Source: Natrinema sp046097095
GTDB lineage: Archaea > Halobacteriota > Halobacteria > Halobacteriales > Natrialbaceae
Assembly: GCF_046097095.1 (NCBI RefSeq)
Contig: NZ_CP175699.1
Coordinates: forward strand, 62,001 to 126,000
Direction of reading: 5' to 3'
Length of the DNA: 64,000 nt
Every line of letters begins with the position of its first letter. The stretch's first letter is position 1. Shown here piece after piece: positions 46,320-54,423 of this stretch. The notes below the pieces were generated by a model, which searched no databases, was not told where the DNA came from, and saw only the letters and a list, made by a program, of their open reading frames with translations. The translations under genes and the position numbers were made by a program.

Positions 46320-47192
46320 TCAAAACTGGACGCTATCGGTGCCGTCGTCGGTCCCGTATACAACTTCGTCGACCACATCCACGAACAGTCCGTGTTCCTG
46401 TGCCCCGGGAATCTTGGACAAGGCCTCGGCTCTCTCAATCGGCTTCTCGAGTTCGCCGAAGTCGCAGTCGATAACGAGGTTGCCGTTCGCGGTGAACAAC
46501 GGCCCGTCCTTTCGCTCGGCGTACCGGAGCGACGGATCACCACCCTGTTCGCGGACCCACCGCTGGACGGCGTCGCGGGACTCCGGGAGAACCGACAGCG
46601 GGACCTCGTGGGAAAGCGGTGACGCAGTCTTCCGCTCGTCGGTCGCGATCACCAACCGGTCGGCCATCGAATCGATCAGCTTCTCGCGAGCATGGGAAGC
46701 ACCACCACCCTTAATGACGTGTGGACGGTCGGGATCCCACTGATCGGCGCCGTCGATTGCAACGTCGAACGATTCGACCTGATCGACGCTCACCAGCGGA
46801 ATCCCCGCCTCCTTCGCGAGTTCGTGGGATTGGAGGGAGGTGGCGGCGCCCCGAACGTCCGTTAGCTCGCCGTCGTCGAGCTTCCACCCGATCGCGGCGA
46901 TGGCCCACGCGGTCGTTGACCCCGTTCCGAGGCCGATGGTCATCCCGTCCTCAACGCGTTCGGCCGCTTGCTTTCCACCTCGTCGGCGCATATCCAGCAG
47001 GACGTCCTCGGCCGAACTCTTGATCCGCATCGGCGACGGAATCACCCGGATTCGCTCGTCGATCTCCTCGTCCGAGAGCGACACACCAGCGTCCTCGAGC
47101 GCATCTCTGGCCGCCTCGACGGTCTCGTCGTAGGCTTCGGCCCAGACGCTGATCTCGTCTCCGTTTTCCTCGTAGATGAACTGCGTAGCCAT
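46320..47192 (-). CDS. rpiA: Ribose-5-phosphate isomerase A with an N-terminal extension
   Basis: Isomerase linking ribulose and ribose 5-phosphates, 290 residues. The RpiA domain starts at about residue 68, with the phosphate loop GLGTGSTT (87-94), the catalytic region DGADQWDP (near 149), and KGGGASHAREK. Usual archaeal RpiA is about 225 residues, so the first 60 or so residues (MATQFIYEENGDE...) are extra, acidic and helical, of unknown role; an internal ATG at residue 55 could be an alternative start. It follows gnd by 21 bases in the same operon. Confidence 0.9.
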   Translation of the reverse strand: MATQFIYEENGDEISVWAEAYDETVEAARDALEDAGVSLSDEEIDERIRVIPSPMRIKSSAEDVLLDMRRRGGKQAAERVEDGMTIGLGTGSTTAWAIAAIGWKLDDGELTDVRGAATSLQSHELAKEAGIPLVSVDQVESFDVAIDGADQWDPDRPHVIKGGGASHAREKLIDSMADRLVIATDERKTASPLSHEVPLSVLPESRDAVQRWVREQGGDPSLRYAERKDGPLFTANGNLVIDCDFGELEKPIERAEALSKIPGAQEHGLFVDVVDEVVYGTDDGTDSVQF

Positions 47193-47213
47193 CAGCGAAC
47201 CACCTAGGGCTCA

Positions 47214-48269
47214 CTATTCCTCATCGTCGACCTCGCGGTCCGTCGGCCGAACTGGGCTACGGCCATCAATTTCGGCGAGACTACTCCGAGCCTCGTTGTT
47301 GACGCGGCCCGTGACGCGCTCCTCGAGCGTATCGTCGTCTTCCCCGAAGGGATGGCCGCCGAATCCGTGGCGCATCAGCGAGATCGCTCGGTAGGCGTGG
47401 CGCTGGTTCCCCCGGGACTTGAACAACTCCATTACCGACTGGGAGATGACCGGAACTGGCGTCTCGCCCTTTATCGCCTCTTGGACGAGCCAGTTTACTT
47501 CGCCGGTGTCTTCGACGACGTTCGGAATCTCCTCGAACGGCGGCGGATCGTCGACCATCTCAGACTGCTCCCGCTCTAGTCCCTCGGCCATGAGCTGGAC
47601 GAGCCAGCTCCGGATCACCGAGCCGCTGTTCCAGTTGCGGAATACCTCTTCGAGATCGAGATCGAATTGTCCTGCCTCGAGGAGTTCCACGCCCTCCGCG
47701 ATCGACTGGAGCATTCCGAATTCGACGCCGTTATGGACGAGTTTTACGAAATGTCCTGCTCCCGATGGGCCGGCGTGGATCAGTCCGCCCTCGACGGAGA
47801 GTTCGTCGAGGATCGGCTCGGCAATTTCGAAGACCTCCTCCTCCCCGCCGACCATGAAGCAGGCGCCGTTACGTGCACCGGGGAGTCCTCCGCTGGTTCC
47901 GACGTCGAGAAAGTAGAGACCGTCATCGCGTATGCGCTCGGCGCGCCGGATCGAATCCCGCCAGAATGAGTTCCCGCCGTCCATCACGACGTCGCCCTCG
48001 TCGGCCCGCTGAGCGAGTTCCTCGAGGGTCGTATCGACCAGCTCACCCGCCGGGACGGAGACGTAAATAATCCGGGGTGTAGAGAGCTTCGAGAGGAACT
48101 TGTCGTATTCGTCGGGGTCGTAGATCGGAATCCCCTTCTCTTGGAGTTCTTCGTGTTCGGACGGCGCCATTCCGACAACGTCGATATCCGCCTCGACGGC
48201 CTGCTTCGCGAGGTTCCCACCGATTTTTCCGAGACCGATAACGCCGAGTTGAGTATTATCTTCTGCCAT
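47214..48269 (-). CDS. gnd: 6-phosphogluconate dehydrogenase, decarboxylating
   Basis: Oxidative pentose phosphate enzyme producing ribulose 5-phosphate, 351 residues, in the short GndA-type class. N-terminal cofactor loop GLGKIGGNLA (near residue 12), substrate motif DVGTSGGLPGARNG (near 122), catalytic Lys and Asn in HFVKLVHNGVE (near 180). A functional oxidative pentose phosphate pathway has been shown in Haloferax volcanii, where a similar enzyme acts with the archaeal glucose-6-phosphate dehydrogenase. Operon with rpiA, which uses its product. Confidence 0.92.
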   Translation of the reverse strand: MAEDNTQLGVIGLGKIGGNLAKQAVEADIDVVGMAPSEHEELQEKGIPIYDPDEYDKFLSKLSTPRIIYVSVPAGELVDTTLEELAQRADEGDVVMDGGNSFWRDSIRRAERIRDDGLYFLDVGTSGGLPGARNGACFMVGGEEEVFEIAEPILDELSVEGGLIHAGPSGAGHFVKLVHNGVEFGMLQSIAEGVELLEAGQFDLDLEEVFRNWNSGSVIRSWLVQLMAEGLEREQSEMVDDPPPFEEIPNVVEDTGEVNWLVQEAIKGETPVPVISQSVMELFKSRGNQRHAYRAISLMRHGFGGHPFGEDDDTLEERVTGRVNNEARSSLAEIDGRSPVRPTDREVDDEE

Positions 48270-48373
48270 TGCGTGGTGAGGTATGAGGTACGAAGTGACT
48301 GTTAGTCGAAATCATAAGTGTTTATAAGCGATACAGGACATTCGGCCGTGAACTGAGGGGAACTGTCTATTGC

Positions 48374-48496
48374 CTACATCTCGTCCTGGTGTTCTTCCTG
48401 AGCGTGTTCTTGGAGTTCCTCTTCCGTGTCGAACGACTGGCCGCAGATGTCGCATTCGTACTCATTTTCGTGATCGTGGTCGTGTTCGTCTGCCAT
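48374..48496 (-). CDS. 40-residue C2H2 zinc-finger protein
   Basis: A small gene of 40 codons: start ATG at 48496, stop TAG at 48374. The product has a His/Asp-rich N-terminus (MADEHDHDHEN) and a classical C2H2 finger, C-x2-C-x12-H-x4-H (CDICGQSF then LQEHAQEEH). Single-finger micro-proteins of this kind are widespread in haloarchaea. It lies between gnd and the disulfide reductase gene. DNA, RNA or protein binding is unknown. Confidence 0.82.
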   Translation of the reverse strand: MADEHDHDHENEYECDICGQSFDTEEELQEHAQEEHQDEM

Positions 48497-48606
48497 ACGT
48501 ATGCTTCACATTATTGAACGCTAAATAACGCAGCCCTACGTATAGGTCTCCATCACTGTTCAGCCGGGCTTTTTCGTCGTCCTTCACGTAGGACGTGGGA
48601 ATACGT

Positions 48607-49971
48607 ATGAGCGACTTCGATCTCATCATCGTCGGGGGCGGAACCGGTAACAACACGGCGTCGGCGGCCGCCCGAAGCGGGCTCGACGTCGCGCTCGTCG
48701 AGAAGCGATCGCTGGGCGGCACGTGCCTGACTCGAGGGTGCGATCCGTCGAAGACGCTCGTCCACCGAGCGAACGTCGTCGAGGGCGTCCGCCAGGCGGA
48801 GCAGTTCGGCATCGAGGCCGAGGTCACGGACATCGATTTCTCACAAATCGTTGCGGAGAGTACCGAACCGTTCGACGAAAAGGCGGCGCACATGGAGGAC
48901 CATATCCGTGATGCAGAGAACGTCACCTTCTATGGGACTGAAGCGGAGTTCGTCGACGAGCGGACGCTCTCAGTTGGCGACGAAGAGATTACCGGGGAGA
49001 ACATCGTCATCGCCGCGGGCTCACGGCCCATAATCCCCTCCGCCATCGACGGGATCGAGGACGTCGATTACATCACGAGCGACGAGGTGTTGCGGTTGGA
49101 CGAACGGCCGGACCACCTCGTCATCGTCGGCGGCGGATACATCGCGGCTGAGATGGGGTACGTCTACGGGACGCTGGGATCGGACGTTACGATCATCGGC
49201 CGGAGCGACGATCTCCTCCCACGCGAGGATACCGACGTGCGGGAGACCTTCACTGATATCTACGAGCGACGGTACGACGTTCACACCGGTCACGAGGCGA
49301 CGGCCGTCTCCCAAGACGGCAAGGAGATTACGGTCGAGGCCGAGACCGACGAGGGAGATCGGCTCGAGGTGACGGGCGACGAGCTGCTAATGGCGACGGG
49401 ACGACGACCGAATTCGGACACGCTTCGGGTCGAGGAAGCGGGGATCGAAACTGACGACGACGAGTTCGTCAAGGTCAACGAGTATCTAGAGACGAGTGCG
49501 GAAAACGTCTGGGCGATCGGCGACATCGTCGGGAACTACATGTTCTGGCACTCCGCGCTACACGAGGCCGAGTACGTCTACCGGAGTGTCGTCTCTGGTC
49601 GACGGGATCCGATCGAGTATCCGGGAATGGCCCACGCGATCTTCGCCGACCCCGAGGTCGCGAGCATGGGAAAGACCGAAGGAGAACTCGAGAACGAGGG
49701 GCGAGAGTACGACATCGGGACGTACGACTATGACGGCGTGGCGCTTGGGATCGCGATGAAGGCAGAGGATAGTTTCGCGAAAGTGGTGGCAGACTCGGAT
49801 TCGGGGGAACTCCTCGGCTGTCATATCCTCGGCCCTGACGCGTCGACGCTCATCCACGAGGTGATGATCGCCGCACGAGTCGGCGACGGAACGGTTTCGG
49901 AGATCGCCGACGCAATCCACATCCACCCGGCGTTGAACGAAGTGGTCCAACGGGCCTGCGACGATGTTTGA
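48607..49971 (+). CDS. Flavoprotein disulfide reductase (dihydrolipoyl dehydrogenase family)
   Basis: Enzyme of 454 residues. FAD-binding GGGTGNNTASAAA (near residue 11), redox-active GGTCLTRGCDPSK (cysteines near 42 and 47), NAD-binding GGGYIAAEMG (near 177), FAD-binding AIGDIVG (near 302) and C-terminal HIHPALNE carrying the catalytic His-Glu pair. Asp replaces the usual Ile after the second redox Cys. No 2-oxoacid dehydrogenase genes are nearby, so a low-molecular thiol, mercury or other substrate is as likely as lipoamide. It is a paralogue of the interrupted gene at 41.6-43.1 kb. ATG at 48607 chosen over GTG at 48595. Confidence 0.88.
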   Translation: MSDFDLIIVGGGTGNNTASAAARSGLDVALVEKRSLGGTCLTRGCDPSKTLVHRANVVEGVRQAEQFGIEAEVTDIDFSQIVAESTEPFDEKAAHMEDHIRDAENVTFYGTEAEFVDERTLSVGDEEITGENIVIAAGSRPIIPSAIDGIEDVDYITSDEVLRLDERPDHLVIVGGGYIAAEMGYVYGTLGSDVTIIGRSDDLLPREDTDVRETFTDIYERRYDVHTGHEATAVSQDGKEITVEAETDEGDRLEVTGDELLMATGRRPNSDTLRVEEAGIETDDDEFVKVNEYLETSAENVWAIGDIVGNYMFWHSALHEAEYVYRSVVSGRRDPIEYPGMAHAIFADPEVASMGKTEGELENEGREYDIGTYDYDGVALGIAMKAEDSFAKVVADSDSGELLGCHILGPDASTLIHEVMIAARVGDGTVSEIADAIHIHPALNEVVQRACDDV

Positions 49972-49988
49972 AGCTCGAACACTCCCTC

Positions 49989-50226
49989 TCAGAATCCAAA
50001 TTCGAGAACGAGGACGAGCACACCGACTGCGCCGAAACTGACTCCGAACCTGACCTCCATGACATCCGTCGAGACGTACTTGCTGACTCGCGTTCCGATT
50101 ATGCTGCCGACGATAACGCCGGGGATACTCGATGTGACGACGTACCAGATGGAGGTCGCGCTCTCGCCGAATCGTTGCGGGTCCTTTTCGAACTGCTCTC
50201 TACAGCCGTCCGGCGTACTCGGCTGT
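49989..50226 (-). pseudogene. C-terminal fragment of a TauE/SafE-type transporter
   Basis: A minus-strand open stretch of about 78 codons, starting after a stop and without ATG, encodes two membrane segments and a family-like loop (SSIPGVIVGSIIGTRVSKYV) and ends VLEFGF. This is the usual C-terminal end of TauE/SafE sulfite-exporter family proteins. The rest of the gene is absent. Confidence 0.65.
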
Positions 50227-50484
50227 CACGCTAGCCGTGAGCGGATCGACCTCCATACCGCAGGTGGGATCTGTCACCATAGGAATCTCGATTGAGAGTA
50301 GGGAACGACTCGTCTTAGCCCGCTCCCGGTCGTGCGCTGAACTCGCACACTCCTTCGAGAACTGCGAGCGACCGAGCGGTTGCGAGCGCTCAGCGATCGA
50401 CGCTCGAAAATGAAACGGTAGTACCTCGCGTTACGGTCCAAATCGATCGGTGAAGTCGGTTCCTGACGACGGCCGACAACGGCG

Positions 50485-50580
50485 TCAGTCTCGAGCGACC
50501 AGCGCGTACGCCAGTGCCACGGGGACGGCGTAGGCGATATATCCGGCCAGACTCAGTAACGTGTCTGGAATCGCGACGTT
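50485..50580 (-). pseudogene. C-terminal fragment of a membrane protein
   Basis: A minus-strand stretch ends in one membrane helix (DTLLSLAGYIAYAVPVALAY) and a TGA at 50485. It looks like the last helix of a transporter, perhaps an FTR1-like iron permease, but too short to assign. It overlaps the start of the next remnant on the other strand. Confidence 0.35.
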
Positions 50581-51442
50581 TTGCTCGTCGCCGCGGGCGG
50601 AACAACAACGATCGAACCTGATCCGGACGATCCCACCGATCACGTTCTCGTCCGGATCAATGCGGATCGCGAGAGCGATAGGTTCGGTGAAATCACGGGG
50701 ACGATCGAGGTCGGCTACACCGGTCTGTGTGACATGACTCTCGACCTGAGCGGCGAGTACGGGTTCGTCGCGGACATCGCGAACGAGACGCTCACCGTGG
50801 TCAGGGTCGATCGTTCGAAATCGTCACTCGGGTCGACGTCGGAGATCCCGCCGGAGACGGGAACGTTCTGCCGTTCATGTGTACGGCGTCGTTCGACGGT
50901 GACTGTCTCATGGTCGAAAACGTCGAGGGCGGACTCGGTTCCGACCCGGACGTTCCGCGTCGGGGATCCGAAAGTATCTGGGACATCTCCGATCCTGAGG
51001 ATCCGGTCGAACTCGAGCATATCACTCGAGACGATGGGCTATCGGCGTTACCGATAACGAGTGAGGTGGACCCCGACAGTGAGGAGGCCTACCTCTTCAC
51101 TCCCGGCGTCGACGCTGTCACAGTGATTGACCTCAAGGAGCGTACTATCGACCGGGAGATCGATATCGGTGGGAGTGCGATAGCCGGCGCCTGGGGCCCC
51201 GATCGGGAAAACTGTACATTCCGGTCCAGTCGGCGAATCACGTCGCAGTGATCGATCGCGAACAGCGGAGCATGCTCACAACTATCGATACCGGTGAGTC
51301 GTCAACGGGCGCCGTCGGCGGGATGGTTCGACCCAAGACGACTGCCAGCCAACACCTGCAAAGTTCTCTATCGATGCTCGGTCTCCCCGCCGGTGATCAG
51401 GAATCGACGTTTTGCCCCGAGGGTAACTGTTACTGCGGATAA
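50560..51442 (+). pseudogene. Beta-propeller (YncE/YVTN-like) protein gene with at least two frameshifts
   Basis: Three plus-strand frames together read as one beta-propeller protein. Frame one (from about 50560) reads DVLLVAAGGTT to TVVRVD near 50812. A neighbouring frame then gives FEIVTRVDVGDPAGDG and continues through TVIDLKERTIDREIDIGG to about 51210. There a missing A in a run of A shifts the frame again; the third frame reads KLYIPVQSANHVAVIDREQRS and ends at 51442. The repeated hydrophobic-IDxxxxxV pattern is typical of YVTN repeats. The 5' end with any signal peptide is missing. Confidence 0.7.
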
Positions 51443-51730
51443 TGCGCCGACCCACCTCACCGCAGCGATCGCCGAGTGAGATGTGACTCGATCGCATCGG
51501 CGTTCACTCGGGTGCTAATTCTTGCCGCCGAAACGGAGTTACCACTCGGTTACCTGATACTATTTGATGCTGGCCCGACGAAGGGATATGTGAGATGATC
51601 ACCGGATGATGCAATTGTGGCTTGAACCATCGAAATTGATAGCGCAGAGATTTGTGGCTTCGGTAGAACGCAGCAGAACAACCCGGATTGGAAGACTCAA
51701 CCCGCTGATCGTTACTCGATAGTGCTACAG
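51443..51730. other. Non-coding stretch between remnants
   Basis: About 290 bases with no supported gene; presumably carries the promoter of the following regulator pair. Confidence 0.3.
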
Positions 51731-52014
51731 ATGACTGACACACTCTACGTCCAGCGAGGAGAGCTGACCGTGACGGAGATTCTCGATGAGGTCGACACGG
51801 GAATCGAGTCGTAATCGAGATCGACCTTCTTGGGAAATCGGTTCGAATGGTCATTCGCAAGCACGATGAGACGTACTACTGTGATACGCCCGTCAAACTC
51901 CTCAAATATGGTACGACGGAAGAGATGCGATCCTGCCTCGAGCGATACAGACTCGCGACGTCAGATCGGGAGCCAGACGTCGCCGGCGGACTCGAGGTGC
52001 CGTCCCATGAGTGA
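51731..52014 (+). pseudogene. Small conserved haloarchaeal protein, frameshifted
   Basis: An ATG at 51731 opens MTDTLYVQRGELTVTEILDE and reaches a TAA at 51812-51814. A neighbouring frame continues with VVIEIDLLGKSVRMVIRKHD, ETYYCDTPVKLLKY and SCLERYRLAT to a TGA at 52012-52014. One missing base near 51808 explains the break. The joined protein, about 94 residues, resembles a short haloarchaeal family usually found just before a winged-helix gene. Its end overlaps the ATG of the following regulator, so the two were translationally coupled. Confidence 0.65.
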
Positions 52015-52465
52015 GAGACCGTGGAGTGGTAGTACCGGTACTGGAAGTGTACAGCCGACAGGACACCGTCAACCCGAAACGTCGGCGTCGGCCCCGGCTG
52101 ATCAGCATACGGAAGTAACTGAACCTGTTCGTATCGACAATCCAGAATTCGGCCAGGTGCTCGAGTGCGTGCTCGGGATCAATAGTCACGAGCGTCGCAC
52201 CTACTTTGCGCTTCTCGAGGCGCCGGGAAGCACGACGACCGAACTGGCCGGAGACCTCAACCGCGATCAGAGCAGCGTAAACCGATCCCTTTCGACGCTT
52301 TCCGAGACGGGACTCGTTCAGCGCGATCGGAAGATATTGGATGGTGGTGGATATGTCTACCAGCACTTTCCGACCCTGCTTCCGGAGGCCAAGACGCTAA
52401 TGCACTCGTCCATCGATCGGTGGGCGGCACAGGCCCATGACCGAATTGAGTCTTATAGTGAGTGA
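52007..52465 (+). CDS. Winged-helix (TrmB/MarR-like) transcription regulator
   Basis: Regulator of 152 residues. A polar N-terminal tail of about 50 residues precedes the winged helix: ERRTYFALLEAPGSTTTELA (near residue 65) and the recognition helix DQSSVNRSLSTLSETGLV (about 85-103), followed by the wing (RDRKILDGGGYVYQHF) and a C-terminal dimerisation helix. Start ATG at 52007 overlaps the end of the preceding broken gene. Target unknown. Confidence 0.72.
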   Translation: MSERPWSGSTGTGSVQPTGHRQPETSASAPADQHTEVTEPVRIDNPEFGQVLECVLGINSHERRTYFALLEAPGSTTTELAGDLNRDQSSVNRSLSTLSETGLVQRDRKILDGGGYVYQHFPTLLPEAKTLMHSSIDRWAAQAHDRIESYSE

Positions 52466-52536
52466 CCTCCCCGGCTGTAGTCGCGGAAACTCTAACTCAC
52501 CGTGGCTGCTACTGCCTGGAAATCACTGAATTAATG

Positions 52537-52755
52537 TTAACTAATTCGTTCTGAATTTTCACAGATATAGCCGACTTCTCTGCGTTCAGCAGACCGGTTC
52601 CAAGTAGCTCGAGTGACTTCCGTGTCGCCATGATGCAGCGATCCTTTGGAGCTGTCCGTCTGCTGAGTCCAGTCCCTATATTCAGCACGCAGTTTTTGTT
52701 CTCTCTCGGGTAAATCAATCGTCGCTCCATTACCCGCCTGCCCTGAACCTAGCAT
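52537..52755 (-). CDS. Hypothetical small protein
   Basis: A minus-strand frame of 72 codons. The middle (TIDLPEREQKLRAEYRDWTQQTDSS split over helices) is acidic and helical, plausible for a haloarchaeal protein, while the end is less so. No family recognised. Could be a remnant in this decayed region. Confidence 0.3.
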   Translation of the reverse strand: MLGSGQAGNGATIDLPEREQKLRAEYRDWTQQTDSSKGSLHHGDTEVTRATWNRSAERREVGYICENSERIS

Positions 52756-52922
52756 ACTGATTTTAGCAGCTAACGAGGACAGCGATGTTCACTGCGGCAA
52801 CTGCTTCTGTTGTACTTACCGTTATTGAGTAAAGGGGATCTGAGAGCCATTCTATGGCATCCTCTCTTTCTGCACTACAACCCGCCATTCATTTTGCATA
52901 TCGGTTAGTATTGGAAACAAAC

Positions 52923-53450
52923 ATGCCGACTGAAGCCACCGTCTACCGGGCCCTCCTCGCCATGGCCGACGATATTGACCAAGAGCGAACTATCTCAAAA
53001 GACGTCATTATCAATTTAAGGCCGATCTTGAGGAAGAGATCGACGCGGTTCTAGGGACGTTCTGGACGACTGCCAACGACACGAGAACGGGTGGAACAAC
53101 CCTCGCTGATACGATACGACGGCTCGCACTCGAGGGAGAGACACCGTCGATAATCGGATTCTCCGAGCAGAACGTCCCAACGAGCAAACTTGATCCAGAA
53201 TCGTATACGGCCGTTCAGGACTTCAGGGAGGAGTGCCGAGAGACAGGGTACTTCACGTACGCAACCCTGGAGGAGTACGAGAGCAGGCTCCAGCAGTCCC
53301 TCTCTCGGATGATGGATGGACTCCTCGCCGATCCGCGGAGACCGTTTCTAGAGCAGACGGACCATGATGGACCGAGCGAGTACGACGTTGAGGTGGATCA
53401 CGATCGACTACAACTGTCCGCGGCTATCCACCGAGAACAAGACGTGCGGA
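52923..53450 (+). pseudogene. Remnant of a DUF4062-domain protein
   Basis: A first frame from ATG 52923 reads TEATVYRALLAMADDIDQE and fails near 53000; the next frame carries on without a stop: EEEIDAVLGTFWTTANDT, TPSIIGFSEQNVPTSKLDP, QDFREECRETGYFTYATLEEY. These match the core and end of the DUF4062 domain (a WTxxGTxT strand, then FSExxVPxSxxDP). Such domains usually sit at the N-terminus of large NTPase or repeat proteins with suspected signalling or defence roles. Only the domain is left. Coding signal fades at about 53450, where the opposite-strand remnant begins. Confidence 0.5.
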
Positions 53451-53835
53451 ACATTGATCGGATCGTGGACCAACTTCAGGAGCGAGACATCGAACCCCCG
53501 TATCGGGTACTCGATGCGGTCAATACCGTTTTGGACTGCCTCACGGATTGCATCTATGAGGTCCGTCATCTGATCGAAGATCAGATACGTTGCAACCTGC
53601 TTGTCAGCGGTTATCGTCACCATCTCTTCGGTCGGTGTCTCGGTCGTCCTTGAGTTGTCTGCGTTGCCTTCTGTGAACTCCGACAGTGTCAGATACTCTG
53701 TCCGTAGTATCCACCCCTGTGAAACCATATAAACCGCACTAGAGAGATCCTCAAACCCGTCCACTTGGCTGCGACGGATCTCTTCACTGCGAACTCGAGA
53801 AGTGAGACGATCCCTGTTGTCTGGTACAGCGCCAT
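53408..53835 (-). pseudogene. Remnant of a small regulator-like protein, frameshifted
   Basis: From ATG 53835 the frame reads MALYQTTGIVS, then a neighbouring frame gives SRVRSEEIRRSQVDGFEDLSS, AVYMVSQGWILRTEYLTL and later VTITADKQVATYLIFDQMTD to 53408. The alternation of frames near 53800 implies one frameshift. It looks like the C-terminal part of a haloarchaeal DNA-binding or antitoxin-like protein, but I cannot name it. Confidence 0.4.
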
Positions 53836-53876
53836 ACTACTGTCTCGAGTAACCAGTAAATCAGAACTCACGACCA

Positions 53877-53998
53877 GTTAGGACTGGCAGATATCGCTGT
53901 GTAGGTACCGTGTTTGGACACGACCCACCGGGCACTACGGGGATCCTGATTCCGTCAGTGAACCGGCCCCGATCGGGTAAACCAGTCGGTATCCTAAC
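53877..53998. repeat. Inverted repeat flanking about 100 bases
   Basis: GTTAGGA followed by CTGG at 53877-53887 is mirrored by CCAG at 53982-53985 and TCCTAAC at 53992-53998. The pair could be the termini of a small palindromic element or the stem of a large hairpin. Confidence 0.4.
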
Positions 53999-54023
53999 GC
54001 TCTTTAGGATTGATTGAGTAACT

Positions 54024-54107
54024 TATAGGCGCGCACGAAAGTGCGCTGAGCCGGAGTGCTTGGCTGGCACCTCGCTCCGGCTCATACACCAGCCCCCGCG
54101 TAGCGGG
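54024..54107 (+). ncRNA. Candidate structured RNA with three hairpins and possible pseudoknot
   Basis: Three consecutive perfect stems: GCGCAC-GAAA-GTGCGC (54031-54046, with a GNRA tetraloop), GAGCCGGAG paired with CTCCGGCTC (54048-54056 with 54075-54083), and CCCGC-GTA-GCGGG (54095-54107). The loop of the second stem holds GGCTGG (54062-54067), complementary to CCAGCC (54089-54094), which would form a pseudoknot. A TATA-like CTTATA at about 54021-54026 lies 25 bases before the second stem. It could be a non-coding RNA, a cis-regulatory element for the following small genes, or the end of a transposable element. Confidence 0.5.
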
Positions 54108-54231
54108 AGCAATCCATCGTTTGAATTGGCGAAATAAAGATGTGCCGACGTCCCGTCGGATCAGTGGCGACGGCACTCGAGTCTCTCGGTGGATTGTATT
54201 CTGCGATGCTGGGGCCGCTAACTGGAGAACT

Positions 54232-54423
54232 ATGGTCCTGAATATCACCATCCATTGCGATTGTGGCATTGACATCGATGCGACTCCGTCTGATAGCACG
54301 GTCGCATGTCCGAACTGCGAGATGACATTCACGGTATCGATCATCGAACTGCCGACTACGTCCGATCTTGACTACGATGCATCCAACTCTCACAACGGTA
54401 CTCGAACGTATCTCGGTCCGTGA
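54232..54423 (+). CDS. Small zinc-ribbon protein
   Basis: A protein of 63 residues with CDCGIDID near residue 9 and CPNC near residue 25, a typical zinc ribbon, then a polar tail. Start ATG at 54232. Its end overlaps the following HalOD1 gene by about 47 bases in another frame, suggesting joint expression. Confidence 0.6.
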   Translation: MVLNITIHCDCGIDIDATPSDSTVACPNCEMTFTVSIIELPTTSDLDYDASNSHNGTRTYLGP

